DNA of 18,364 nucleotides from DATARH01 sp035309005. GTDB taxonomy: Bacteria; Pseudomonadota; Alphaproteobacteria; ATCC43930; CGMCC-115725. Within the stretch, counting starts at the first letter, position 1. Every line of letters starts with the position of its first letter. Both the position numbers and the translations under genes were made by a program. The stretch spans positions 1-18,364 of the forward strand of contig DATGFP010000060.1 in assembly GCA_035309005.1 (NCBI GenBank). Reading direction: 5' to 3'. Positions 5,035 to 12,300 of the stretch are shown piece by piece. The notes beneath the pieces were generated by a model, which saw only the letters and a list, made by a program, of their open reading frames with translations, made no database searches and was not told where the DNA came from.

Positions 5035-7149
5035 ATGGCCGAAGGCGAATTGGTCCGCTTCGAGAAGGACGGCGATATCGGTGTCATCACCGTCGACAAT
5101 CCGCCGGTGAATGCGCTGTCGCCCGGGGTGCCGGAGGGCATCGTCGTGGCGGTCGACAAGGGGAATGCCGACCCGGCGGTCAAGGCGATGGTGCTGATCG
5201 GGGCGGGCCGGAGCTTTATCGCCGGGGCCGATATCCGCCAGTTCGGCCGCGGCCCCTCCACCCCGCCGACCGGGCGGCGGCCTTACGATGTGCTCGACGA
5301 CAGCGCGAAGCCGGTCGTCGCGGCGATCCACGGCTATGCGTTGGGCGGCGGGCTTGAGATGGCGCTTGCCTGCCATTACCGGGTCGCGGTGCCGAGCGCC
5401 AAGGTGGGCCTGCCCGAGGTGCAGATCGGCATTCTGCCGGGCGCCGGCGGGACCCAGCGGCTGCCGCGCCTCATTGGCCCCAAAGCGGCGCTCGACCTGA
5501 TCACCTCCGGCCGCCACGTTCCTGCAGCCGAGGCCGAAAAACTTGGGATAATCGACGAGGTCATGCCCGAGGGCGACCTGAAGGCCGGTGCGATCGCCTT
5601 CGCCCGCCGCGTCGCCGACACAAGGCCATTGCCGCGCATCCGCGACAAGTCGGAAAAACTCGCCGAGGGGACGCCGGCATTGTTCGAGGCGGCGCGAAAG
5701 GCGATCGCGCGGCGCGCCCGCAACCAGCGCGCGCCCTATGCCTGCATTGAGGCGGTCGAGGCGGCGTGCACGCTGCCGTTCGACGACGGCTGTGCGCTCG
5801 AACGCAAATTGTTCGACCAGCAGGTCAATTCCGAGGAGGCGAAGGCGCTGCGCTATGCCTTTTTCGCCGAGCGCGAGGTCGCCAAACTGCCGCACATTCC
5901 GCGCGACACGGCGCTGCGCCCGACCGACCATCCGGCCGTCGTCGGCGCCGGCACGATGGGCGGCGGCATCGCGATGAGCTTTGCCGATTATGGCTTCGAC
6001 GTGAAGATCACCGACGCGACGCCGGAGGCGCTGGAGCGCGGCATGGCGCGCATCCGCAGCAATTACGAAACCAGCGTCAAGCGCGGCAGCCTGGCGCAGG
6101 ACGAGATGGACAAGCGCCTTGCCCGCATCCATCCGGTGGCGTCGATCGACGAGCTCGCCGATTGCGATGTCGTGATCGAGGCGGTCTTCGAGCAGATCTC
6201 GGTCAAGGAGGATGTCTGGAAAAAGCTCGACGCGGTGATGCCGCCGGGCGCCCTCCTCTACTCCAACACCTCGGGCATCGACATCGACATCATGGCCAAC
6301 GCCACCAAGCGGCCGCAGGACGTCGCCGGCACGCATTTCTTCGCGCCCGCCAATGTCATGAAACTGTTCGAGGTGGTCGAGGGCACCAAGAGCGCGCCTG
6401 ACGTGCTCGCGTCGGCGATGGCCTTGGGCCGCAAGATCGGCAAGGTTTCGGGGCTCGCCGGCAATGGCGACGGCTTTGTCGCCAACCGCAGCCGCGCGCC
6501 GTTCAGCACCGAGATGATCATCATGCTGGAGGAGGGTGCGCTCCCCGAGCAGGTCGACAAGGTGATGGTCGATTTCGGCTATCCGATCGGGCCGTTCGCG
6601 ACCTCCGACCTGTCCGGCCTCGACATCGGCTACGACACGAGGAAGCGCCGCGCCGCCCAGTACCCCAATTACCGGAAGCAGCCGATCGCCGACCGCGTCG
6701 TCGAGGCCGGAAGGCTCGGCCAGAAGAACGGCAAGGGCTGGTTCCGCTACGAGCCGGGCGATCGCACCCCCCATCCCGACCCCGAAGTGACCAAGATCAT
6801 CAAGGACACCGCGGCCGAACTCGGCGTGCCGCAACACGAATTCACCGACGACGAGATCCTGAAGCGGCTGCTCTTCGCCAGCGTCAACGAGGCGTGCCGC
6901 ATCCTCGACGAGGGAAAAGCGATCCGCGCCAGCGACATCGACGTGATGTGGCTCTATGGGTTCGGCTTCCCGCGCTATCGCGGCGGCCTGATGTACTGGG
7001 CCGACGGCATCGGGGTGCGCGAGGTCTACAACCAGATCGCCGCCTGGCATCAGCGCTACGGCGAGCGCTGGGCCCCCTCGCCCTTGCTGCGCCGCCTCGC
7101 CGAAGCCAGCACCCCGCTCCGGGAGGCGAAGGCGGAGAAATTCCAATGA
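5035..7149 (+). CDS. Bifunctional enoyl-CoA hydratase / 3-hydroxyacyl-CoA dehydrogenase (FadB/FadJ-like)
   Basis: The 704-residue multifunctional beta-oxidation protein hydrates 2-enoyl-CoA and oxidises the resulting 3-hydroxyacyl-CoA with NAD. The N-terminal crotonase domain has the oxyanion-hole segment HGYALGGG and both catalytic glutamates, Glu108 (GGGLEMAL) and Glu128 (GLPEVQIG). The dehydrogenase half starts with GAGTMG (304-309). It keeps the catalytic His434 (HFFAP) and Glu446, then GDGFVANR, and ends in the paired C-terminal helical domains. I prefer ATG 5035 because GGAG at 5024-5027 sits seven bases before it. A TTG at 5020 would place that site inside the gene. The length matches peroxisomal-type trifunctional proteins. 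It follows the inserted cassette and overlaps the amidohydrolase start by four bases. Activity is well supported; the acyl chain it accepts is not known. Confidence 0.94.
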   Translation: MAEGELVRFEKDGDIGVITVDNPPVNALSPGVPEGIVVAVDKGNADPAVKAMVLIGAGRSFIAGADIRQFGRGPSTPPTGRRPYDVLDDSAKPVVAAIHGYALGGGLEMALACHYRVAVPSAKVGLPEVQIGILPGAGGTQRLPRLIGPKAALDLITSGRHVPAAEAEKLGIIDEVMPEGDLKAGAIAFARRVADTRPLPRIRDKSEKLAEGTPALFEAARKAIARRARNQRAPYACIEAVEAACTLPFDDGCALERKLFDQQVNSEEAKALRYAFFAEREVAKLPHIPRDTALRPTDHPAVVGAGTMGGGIAMSFADYGFDVKITDATPEALERGMARIRSNYETSVKRGSLAQDEMDKRLARIHPVASIDELADCDVVIEAVFEQISVKEDVWKKLDAVMPPGALLYSNTSGIDIDIMANATKRPQDVAGTHFFAPANVMKLFEVVEGTKSAPDVLASAMALGRKIGKVSGLAGNGDGFVANRSRAPFSTEMIIMLEEGALPEQVDKVMVDFGYPIGPFATSDLSGLDIGYDTRKRRAAQYPNYRKQPIADRVVEAGRLGQKNGKGWFRYEPGDRTPHPDPEVTKIIKDTAAELGVPQHEFTDDEILKRLLFASVNEACRILDEGKAIRASDIDVMWLYGFGFPRYRGGLMYWADGIGVREVYNQIAAWHQRYGERWAPSPLLRRLAEASTPLREAKAEKFQ

Positions 7150-8393
7150 TCGTCCTGAAGGGCGCGCGGCTGATCGACGGCAGCGGCGCCGCGCCGGTGG
7201 GCGGCGCGACCGTCGTGATCCGCGACAACCGCATCGCGGCGGTCACCAGCCGCAACGAAGCTGATTTTCCGGCCGAGGCGCAGATCGTCGATGTCGCCGG
7301 CATGACGGTATTGCCCGGCCTCATCGACTGCCATGACCACATGGCCAACCATAAATACGATCTGGCGCACCGCTGGCGGCTCGACGAGCCGCAGAGCGTG
7401 CGCCACCTGCGCACCGCCGCGGTGCTGAAGCAGACGCTCGCCGCCGGCTACACGACGATCCGCGACGCCGCCGGGCTCGATGCCGGGTTCAAGCAGGCGA
7501 TCGCCGAGGGACTGATCGAAGGGCCGCGCCTTGTCCTGTCGCTATCGATCATCTCGCCCCATGGCGGCATCGGCGACGCGGTCAGCCCGTCCGGACTGCC
7601 GCTCGACGATTGCTGCTGCATCCCGGGCGACCCGCTGCTGCCGCCGAGCGTCGCCAACGGCGCCGACGAGGTGCGGCAGGTCGTGCGCAAGATGGTGCGG
7701 GCCGGCGCCGACGTCATCAAATGCGCGACAACCGGCGGCGCCAGCTCGCGGCCCGGCCACGGCCCGCGCGACAGCGCCTTCAACCTGGACGAGATGCAGG
7801 CATTGGTCGACGAGGCGCAGGCGCTCGACCGCCGCGTGATGTGCCACGCGCTCGGCGGCCGCGGCCTCGACATCGCGATCGAGGCCGGGGTCAATTCGAT
7901 CGAGCACGGCAGCTACCTCGACGAGAACCCGCGCCACCTCGAACGCATGGCCGAGCGCGGCATCTTTTTCGTGCCGACGCTGCTCGTCTACGAATACCAC
8001 CGCAAATCGCCGCAGCCGCACGTCAAGGAGCGCGCCGCTTCGCTCTACGAGCACCATGTCGCAAGCATCAAGCGGGCGCTCGCCATCGGGGTCAAAATCG
8101 TCGCCGGCACCGACGCCGGCGGCCACGGCCATCCGGCCAACGCCGGCGAACTTCTATGCCTCGTCAAGGCGGGCATGACCCCGATGCAGGCCCTGCAGGC
8201 CGCGACCGGCTGGGCCGCCGAATGCCTCGGCCAGGAGGACAAACTCGGCACGATCGCCCCCGGCAAGCTGGCCGACCTTGTCGTCGTCAACGGCGACCCG
8301 CTGGCCGACATCGCCATCCTGTGCGATCCCGCCCGCGTCCCCCTGGTCATCAAGGACGGCGCGATCGCCGCCAACCGGATGCCGTCGCGCTAG
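7146..8393 (+). CDS. Metal-dependent amidohydrolase (imidazolonepropionase / prolidase-like)
   Basis: This 415-residue protein is a binuclear-metal amidohydrolase of the subgroup related to Xaa-Pro dipeptidases and imidazolonepropionase. Metal-site residues are visible: His63 and His65 (DCHDH), Lys192 (IKCATTGG, the probable carboxylated lysine), His234 (MCHA), His254 (EHGSY) and Asp323 (GTDAGG). The C-terminal LGTIAPGKLADLVV segment is the usual small beta domain. No signal peptide is seen, so it acts in the cytoplasm. ATG 7146 overlaps the preceding stop (ATGA), and GGAG at 7134-7137 is well spaced. Coupling to the beta-oxidation gene suggests that it cleaves an amide, lactam or similar bond in the same substrate or a product. 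The substrate cannot be named. The gene ends in CTAG, which is shared as stop with the converging gene. Confidence 0.92.
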   Translation: MIVLKGARLIDGSGAAPVGGATVVIRDNRIAAVTSRNEADFPAEAQIVDVAGMTVLPGLIDCHDHMANHKYDLAHRWRLDEPQSVRHLRTAAVLKQTLAAGYTTIRDAAGLDAGFKQAIAEGLIEGPRLVLSLSIISPHGGIGDAVSPSGLPLDDCCCIPGDPLLPPSVANGADEVRQVVRKMVRAGADVIKCATTGGASSRPGHGPRDSAFNLDEMQALVDEAQALDRRVMCHALGGRGLDIAIEAGVNSIEHGSYLDENPRHLERMAERGIFFVPTLLVYEYHRKSPQPHVKERAASLYEHHVASIKRALAIGVKIVAGTDAGGHGHPANAGELLCLVKAGMTPMQALQAATGWAAECLGQEDKLGTIAPGKLADLVVVNGDPLADIAILCDPARVPLVIKDGAIAANRMPSR

Positions 8394-9694
8394 GGCCGCC
8401 GCGCCTTTGCTTTGATCGGCACGATCAGCACGCGGTCGACGCGGCGCCCGTCCATCTCGACGATCTCGAAGCGCCAGCCATCGGCGGTTATCCGGTCGGC
8501 GACCATCGGCACGCGGTTGAGGCGCGCCATCAAATAGCCGCCGAGCGTGTGAAAATCGGGATCCTCGCCGGGCAGCTCGGAAACCCCCAGCAGCCCTTTC
8601 AGTTCATCGAGGCCAACCATCCCGTCGACCAGGAACGTGCCGTCTTCCCGGCGCACGACGCGGGAGTCGGCCTCGCCGCCGCCGGGAATTTCCCCGACCA
8701 GCGCCTCCAGAATATCGGTCAGCGTCACCAGCCCTTCGAGGTCGCCATATTCGTCGACGACCAGCGCCATCGGCTCGCCGCTGGTCTTGAAAACCTCGAG
8801 CGCGCGCAGCACCGTCACCGTGTTCGGCACAAACAGCGGCGGCCGCAGCGCCGCGCGCAGGTCGAAGGGCTGGCCGGCCAGCAATGCCGCGAGCAAATCC
8901 TTGACCTGGACGATACCGGTGAGCTGGTGCGAGCCGCCCTGTACCAGCGGGAAGCGCGAGTAGGCGCTTTCGCGGATGCGGCGCCGGGTTTCGTCTTCCT
9001 GGTCGTCGAGATCGAGAAACTCGATCTGGGTGCGCGGCGTCATCACCGCGCTGACGCGGCGGTCGCCGAGCCGCAGCGCCATCTCGACGATCGTGGTTTC
9101 GCCGAGCGGGATATGGCCGGCCGCCGCGCCCTCGCGCAACATGAAGCCGATCTCCTGGTCGGTAATCGGGATCGGCTCGCCGTGCAGCGGGAACAGCTTT
9201 AGCGCGAGGTCGGTCGTCATGCTCAGCAGCCATTCAAGCGGCGCCGCGAGCCGCGCCATCACCCGCATGATTCGAGCCAGCGCGGCGGCGATGCGCTCGG
9301 GATGGGCGAGCGCGATGCGTTTCGGCACCAATTCGCCGAGGATCAGCGAGAAATAGGAGATGGCGATCACCACCACCGCCATGCTGATGATATGGGCGTA
9401 GGCGGCAAGCACCCCGCCCCTGGCGGCGATATAGTCCTGCAGGCTTTCGCCGAGCGTCGCCTGGCCGAAGGTACCCGACAGCACGGCGATGATGGTTATC
9501 CCGATCTGCACCGTCGCGAGCAGCCGCGACGGATCGCCCTTGAGCTCAAGGGCGGCTTCCGCGCCACGGCTGCCGGCCGCCGCCAGCGGCTGCAGCCGGG
9601 CCGGTCGCGACGTGACAAGCGCGATCTCGGCCATCGCGAAAAAGCCGTTGACCAAAATCAGCAACAGCACGATCGCCAGTTGCAGGGTCAGCAT
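8390..9694 (-). CDS. CorC/HlyC-type membrane protein (CNNM + CBS pair + CorC_HlyC domain)
   Basis: This 434-residue protein of the hemolysin-C/CorC/YtfL/PaeA family is implicated in Mg/Co or polyamine/ion efflux; the old name 'hemolysin' is not informative. The N-terminal DUF21/CNNM membrane domain has hydrophobic segments at about 3-25, 58-78, 98-120 and 136-160, with the family motif GELVPKR at 120-126. Two CBS domains follow (about 215-275, starting VMTPRTQ, and about 285-335). The C-terminal CorC_HlyC domain begins near 350 (GTFLVDGMVGLDEL). It sits in the inner membrane. No strong ribosome site precedes the ATG at 9694. Its stop overlaps the amidohydrolase stop from the other strand. It lies downstream of rpsD on the same strand, separated by a palindromic repeat, so read-through from the rpsD promoter is possible. 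Confidence 0.93.
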   Translation of the reverse strand: MLTLQLAIVLLLILVNGFFAMAEIALVTSRPARLQPLAAAGSRGAEAALELKGDPSRLLATVQIGITIIAVLSGTFGQATLGESLQDYIAARGGVLAAYAHIISMAVVVIAISYFSLILGELVPKRIALAHPERIAAALARIMRVMARLAAPLEWLLSMTTDLALKLFPLHGEPIPITDQEIGFMLREGAAAGHIPLGETTIVEMALRLGDRRVSAVMTPRTQIEFLDLDDQEDETRRRIRESAYSRFPLVQGGSHQLTGIVQVKDLLAALLAGQPFDLRAALRPPLFVPNTVTVLRALEVFKTSGEPMALVVDEYGDLEGLVTLTDILEALVGEIPGGGEADSRVVRREDGTFLVDGMVGLDELKGLLGVSELPGEDPDFHTLGGYLMARLNRVPMVADRITADGWRFEIVEMDGRRVDRVLIVPIKAKARRP

Positions 9695-9714
9695 GACAAG
9701 CCCCGCTGGTTCCG

Positions 9715-9791
9715 GTCATCCCCGCACAAAGGGGGATCCAGAGCCCCGGTCGCGATCGCTTGCCCTGGACCCCCGCTCGCGCGGGGGTGAC
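9715..9791. repeat. Second type of composite palindromic intergenic repeat
   Basis: Two 30-base arms, 9715-9744 and 9762-9791, are imperfect inverted copies (GTCAYCCCCGC...GGGGRTCCAGRGC) across a 17-base spacer. The right arm contains a perfect 8-bp hairpin (9769-9776 with 9781-9788) around a TCGC loop. The pattern matches the widespread proteobacterial 'cccgcnnnnngcggg...tccagg' intergenic repeat. Lying between rpsD and corC, both on the - strand, it could reduce read-through or protect the rpsD 3' end. Confidence 0.8.
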
Positions 9792-9854
9792 GGTGGAGAA
9801 AATCGGCCGATGGGCGTGCGGCGGGCTAAGCCTTGGCCCCGCGCGCCACGTCCG

Positions 9855-10469
9855 TCAGCGCGAATAGTATTCGATGACGAGGTTGGGCTCCATCGTCACC
9901 GGAAACGGCACGTCGGCCGGTTTGGGAGCGCGAACGAAGCGGCCGCGCATGCGGTCGTGGTCGATCTCGACATAGTCCGGCACGTCGCGCTCGCTCGAGC
10001 GGCTCGCCTCGAGGACCAGCGCCATGTCTTTGGCCCGGCTGCCGAGCTCGAGCTCGTCGCCGTCGCGCAGCTGGTAGGAGGGTATGTTGACGCGCCGGCC
10101 GTTGACCCGCACGTGGCCGTGATTGATCAGCTGGCGGGCGGCAAACGGCGTCGGCGCCAGCTTCATCCGGTAGACCGCCGCGTCGAGCCGGCGTTCCAAC
10201 AGCTCGATCAGGTTCTCGCCGGTATCGCCGCGGCGCCGCACCGCCTCCTCGTAGAGACGGCGGAACTGGCGCTCGCCGATATTGGCGTAATAGCCCTTGA
10301 GCTTCTGCTTGGCCGATAGCTGGGTCCCGTAATCCGACGGCTTCTTGCGCCGCTGGCCATGCTGTCCCGGCCCGTATTCCCGCCGGTTGAGCGGGCTCTT
10401 CGCGCGGCCCCACAGGTTGACCCCCAGACGGCGGTTGATCTTGTACTTCGATTCCTCGCGCTTGCTCAT
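9855..10469 (-). CDS. rpsD: 30S ribosomal protein S4
   Basis: This 204-residue primary 16S-rRNA-binding protein starts 30S assembly at the 5' domain. The N-terminal half includes SKREESKYKINRRLG and the GPGQHGQRR segment. The S4 RNA-binding domain follows at about residues 94-155 (RLDAAVYRMKLAP, NHGHVRVNGRRV). It lacks an N-terminal zinc-cysteine cluster, as in the C-minus type. A longer reading to 10553 would add 28 residues with no S4 similarity, so I place the start at ATG 10469. The ribosome site is weak: the 15 bases before ATG are C/T-rich. It is a single-gene unit with its own promoter (10575-10602) and a leader of about 100 bases, not part of an alpha-operon. In enteric bacteria S4 represses its own operon; whether this leader does so is unknown. 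Confidence 0.98.
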   Translation of the reverse strand: MSKREESKYKINRRLGVNLWGRAKSPLNRREYGPGQHGQRRKKPSDYGTQLSAKQKLKGYYANIGERQFRRLYEEAVRRRGDTGENLIELLERRLDAAVYRMKLAPTPFAARQLINHGHVRVNGRRVNIPSYQLRDGDELELGSRAKDMALVLEASRSSERDVPDYVEIDHDRMRGRFVRAPKPADVPFPVTMEPNLVIEYYSR

Positions 10470-10574
10470 GACAAAGAGGTCCGGTTTGAGTTGTTGTTGT
10501 CCCGATAGGGCCCTGCCTCGCACCCGCGCGGCGGCCGGGGCGCACGCGCCCACGTTCTCGGGAAAAGTGGCCGC

Positions 10575-10602
10575 ACTATAATCGGCGAGCCGGCCAAGTC
10601 AA
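10575..10602 (-). promoter_or_regulatory. Sigma70-type promoter for rpsD
   Basis: On the - strand, TTGACT (10602-10597) and TATAGT (10580-10575) each match five of six consensus bases and are separated by 16 bases. This is the clearest promoter in the window. Transcription would start near 10568 and give a leader of about 100 bases before the rpsD ATG. The leader has a GC-rich 5' half (possible GGGCG/CGCCC hairpin) and a CA-rich unstructured stretch close to the start codon. Confidence 0.7.
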
Positions 10603-10633
10603 ATCGCACGGCCCCGCCGCGGCGCGCGCGACG

Positions 10634-10661
10634 TTGATTTCCGCCGCGCCCGGCGCATAGT
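10634..10661 (+). promoter_or_regulatory. Putative sigma70-type promoter for the VOC gene
   Basis: TTGATT (10634-10639), a 16-base spacer and CATAGT (10656-10661) lie just upstream of the VOC start. Both boxes are weaker than those of the diverging rpsD promoter. The predicted start near 10668 would leave a leader of about 22 bases containing the AGGA ribosome site at 10679-10682. Confidence 0.4.
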
Positions 10662-10689
10662 GGGGACAAATTTCCCGCAGGATGACGCC

Positions 10690-11616
10690 ATGCTCGCGAC
10701 CCCAGGCTTTCACCACCTCCACCTGAACTCGGTCGATCCCGACGCCGCGATCGAATTCTACACCCGCCAGTTCCCCAGCACCCGCAAGGGCAGCTGGGGC
10801 GGCATGCCGGCCTTGGAGTCGCCGAACGATGTCCTGATCCTGTTCGACAAGGTCGCGGCCCCGCCGCCGACCCAGCCGCAGAGCGCGATCTGGCATTTCG
10901 GCTGGCATGTCGCCGACTCGCAGCGAACCGTCGCCGCCTTCAAGGAACGCGCCGAGGTTAAGATGCGGCCGCTCTATACCACCGACGAGGGCGGCTCGGT
11001 GCTGATCAGCAGCGACACCTGGCCAAGCATCGGCAATACCTTGGGGCTGACCCGATCGCAGATCGCCGAGGCGCGCGCCGCAGGCGTGCAGCCGACCCGC
11101 AAGGGCGGCTTCGCCTACATGTCGGGCGGCCCCGAGGACGCGCTGTTCGAGATCGCCGGCGACTACCCGGCGGAGCGCTTCAACCATGTCCACATGTGGC
11201 ACGAGCAGCCGTTCTGCGCGCTCCTGTGGTACAAAAAGCACCTCAACGCGCCGGTCCGCCAGGGCTTCCCCGACACCGAGCTGAGCGAGGCGAATTGCCG
11301 GGTCGAGCGCGGCGCCGACCGCACCTGGCCGGCGCTCAACCGCGAGGGCATGTTCAGGACGCCGCGCGCCGGCGTCGAATTCGGCGACGTCGTTCTGACG
11401 TGGTACGCCAATCAAGCCGACCGGCCGCTCGCCCCAAGCCGCGGCCAGATGCAGGACCATATCGGGCTCAGCGTCACCGACCTCGACGCCTGGGTCGCAA
11501 AGCTGAAGGGCGAGGGCGTCAGCTTCCTCGACGGTCCCTACAAGCTCGGCGACACCCGCGCCGCGATGATCGAAGGCCCGAGCCGCGAGGCGATCGAGCT
11601 GGTCGAGGTCAAGTAG
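10690..11616 (+). CDS. VOC (glyoxalase/dioxygenase fold) family protein with two VOC modules
   Basis: This 308-residue cytoplasmic protein is built from four beta-alpha-beta-beta-beta units forming two vicinal-oxygen-chelate modules. The units begin near FHHLHLNSVDPDAAIEFY, WHFGWHVADSQRTV, FNHVHMWHEQPFCALLWY and DHIGLSVTDLDAWV. The last ends in REAIELVEV, where VOC enzymes place a metal-binding Glu. The many His residues at unit starts fit a mononuclear metal centre. The reaction (ring-cleavage dioxygenase, isomerase or lyase) cannot be assigned. I chose ATG 10690 because AGGA at 10679-10682 is seven bases upstream; a GTG at 10660 in frame overlaps the likely -10 box. It is monocistronic, divergent from rpsD, and its end converges on the LTxxQ gene with 28 bases between. 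Confidence 0.85.
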   Translation: MLATPGFHHLHLNSVDPDAAIEFYTRQFPSTRKGSWGGMPALESPNDVLILFDKVAAPPPTQPQSAIWHFGWHVADSQRTVAAFKERAEVKMRPLYTTDEGGSVLISSDTWPSIGNTLGLTRSQIAEARAAGVQPTRKGGFAYMSGGPEDALFEIAGDYPAERFNHVHMWHEQPFCALLWYKKHLNAPVRQGFPDTELSEANCRVERGADRTWPALNREGMFRTPRAGVEFGDVVLTWYANQADRPLAPSRGQMQDHIGLSVTDLDAWVAKLKGEGVSFLDGPYKLGDTRAAMIEGPSREAIELVEVK

Positions 11617-11644
11617 CCCACGCGGCGGGCGCGCCGGCCGTCGC

Positions 11645-12181
11645 TCAGCCGCGCCGGAACGGATGATCGATGATCGCCTTCTGGTCCTCCGTCAGCGCCT
11701 GGTAGAACTGCGCGAGCGCCGGCCGGACCTGCTGCAAACCCTGCAGCCGAGCCGACAGAAACTGCTCGCGCCGGCTTGCCCGATCGACAATCGTCTGCTG
11801 GTTGGCCGCCTTCAACGACCCGCACAGCTGGCGCTCCTTATCGGCGGCCGCTTGCAACTCGCCCTGCAACTTGTCCCAAAGCGGCTTCTGCTGCGCCGTC
11901 AGGTTCAGCTTCTCGACCGTATAGGCGATCATGCCGGCGCGCCGGGCAAGGCGCTCCTCGCAGCGCTGCTGCGGCGACAACCGCGCCATCCGTTGCATCA
12001 TCATGCCACCCATCCAGCCCGGGCGGCCCATCATCGGCCCCGCCCGCTCCGGCGCGGGCGTTCCCGCGGGTGCCGCCTGCTGGGTCTGCGGTCCGCTGTC
12101 CGCCGCCGACCAGGCAACCATTGGCGAGGCGATGGCGATCCCGGCGACGAGCGCGGCACCGGCGACGATCCTCTTGTTCAT
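11645..12181 (-). CDS. Periplasmic Spy/CpxP-family LTxxQ-motif protein
   Basis: This 178-residue protein has a classical signal peptide: KR near the N-terminus, a hydrophobic core at 5-23 and cleavage probably after WSA at 26. The mature part is helical and carries the family's two motifs, LTAQQ (94-98) and LTEDQ (163-167). Cys74 and Cys120 could form a disulfide. A Pro/Ala linker (about 32-49) leads to a Met-rich stretch (Met50, 51, 57, 60, 61, 62, 65), which recalls metal-binding relatives of CpxP such as ZraP. Family members act as periplasmic chaperones or envelope-stress and metal sensors. The gene is divergent from the M20 hydrolase gene across a 119-base gap that holds a strong inverted repeat. 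Envelope stress regulation is likely by analogy but no operator is recognisable. Confidence 0.87.
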   Translation of the reverse strand: MNKRIVAGAALVAGIAIASPMVAWSAADSGPQTQQAAPAGTPAPERAGPMMGRPGWMGGMMMQRMARLSPQQRCEERLARRAGMIAYTVEKLNLTAQQKPLWDKLQGELQAAADKERQLCGSLKAANQQTIVDRASRREQFLSARLQGLQQVRPALAQFYQALTEDQKAIIDHPFRRG

Positions 12182-12216
12182 CTCGAGACACTCCGTTCAC
12201 GATCCTGCATAGAATA

Positions 12217-12248
12217 GGCGGGCGGGACCGCAACACTCCCCGCCCGCC
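12217..12248. repeat. 10-bp perfect inverted repeat in a divergent intergenic region
   Basis: GGCGGGCGGG (12217-12226) and CCCGCCCGCC (12239-12248) form a perfect 10-bp stem with a 12-base loop. The repeat lies 36 bases upstream of the LTxxQ start and 53 bases upstream of the M20 hydrolase start. It could be an operator shared by both genes or a leader hairpin. A weak -10-like TATTCT/TATAGAAT sequence lies next to it, but I cannot assign a promoter with confidence. Confidence 0.5.
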
Positions 12249-12300
12249 GGGCCCACCGCGGATTAAATCGCTGACAGGTTCACCGACGACGGAGAGCGCG

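Noticed and set aside
5014..7146. 710-residue open frame antisense to the hydratase/dehydrogenase gene
   Set aside because: It is a mirror of GC-rich codon bias. The + strand frame has full domain motifs, while the antisense product is Arg/Ala/Gly/Asp-rich without recognisable domains.
10470..10553. 28-residue N-terminal extension of S4
   Set aside because: S4 proteins begin at the MSKRE-type sequence; the extension is not S4-like and covers the leader.
11617..11644. Bidirectional terminator between the VOC and LTxxQ genes
   Set aside because: The GC-rich near-palindrome has no usable loop and no T-run, so a terminator call is not justified.
11776..12300. Upstream extension of the M20 hydrolase frame
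   Set aside because: The extension is antisense to the LTxxQ gene and low in complexity. The M20 fold begins at 12301 next to a proper ribosome site.
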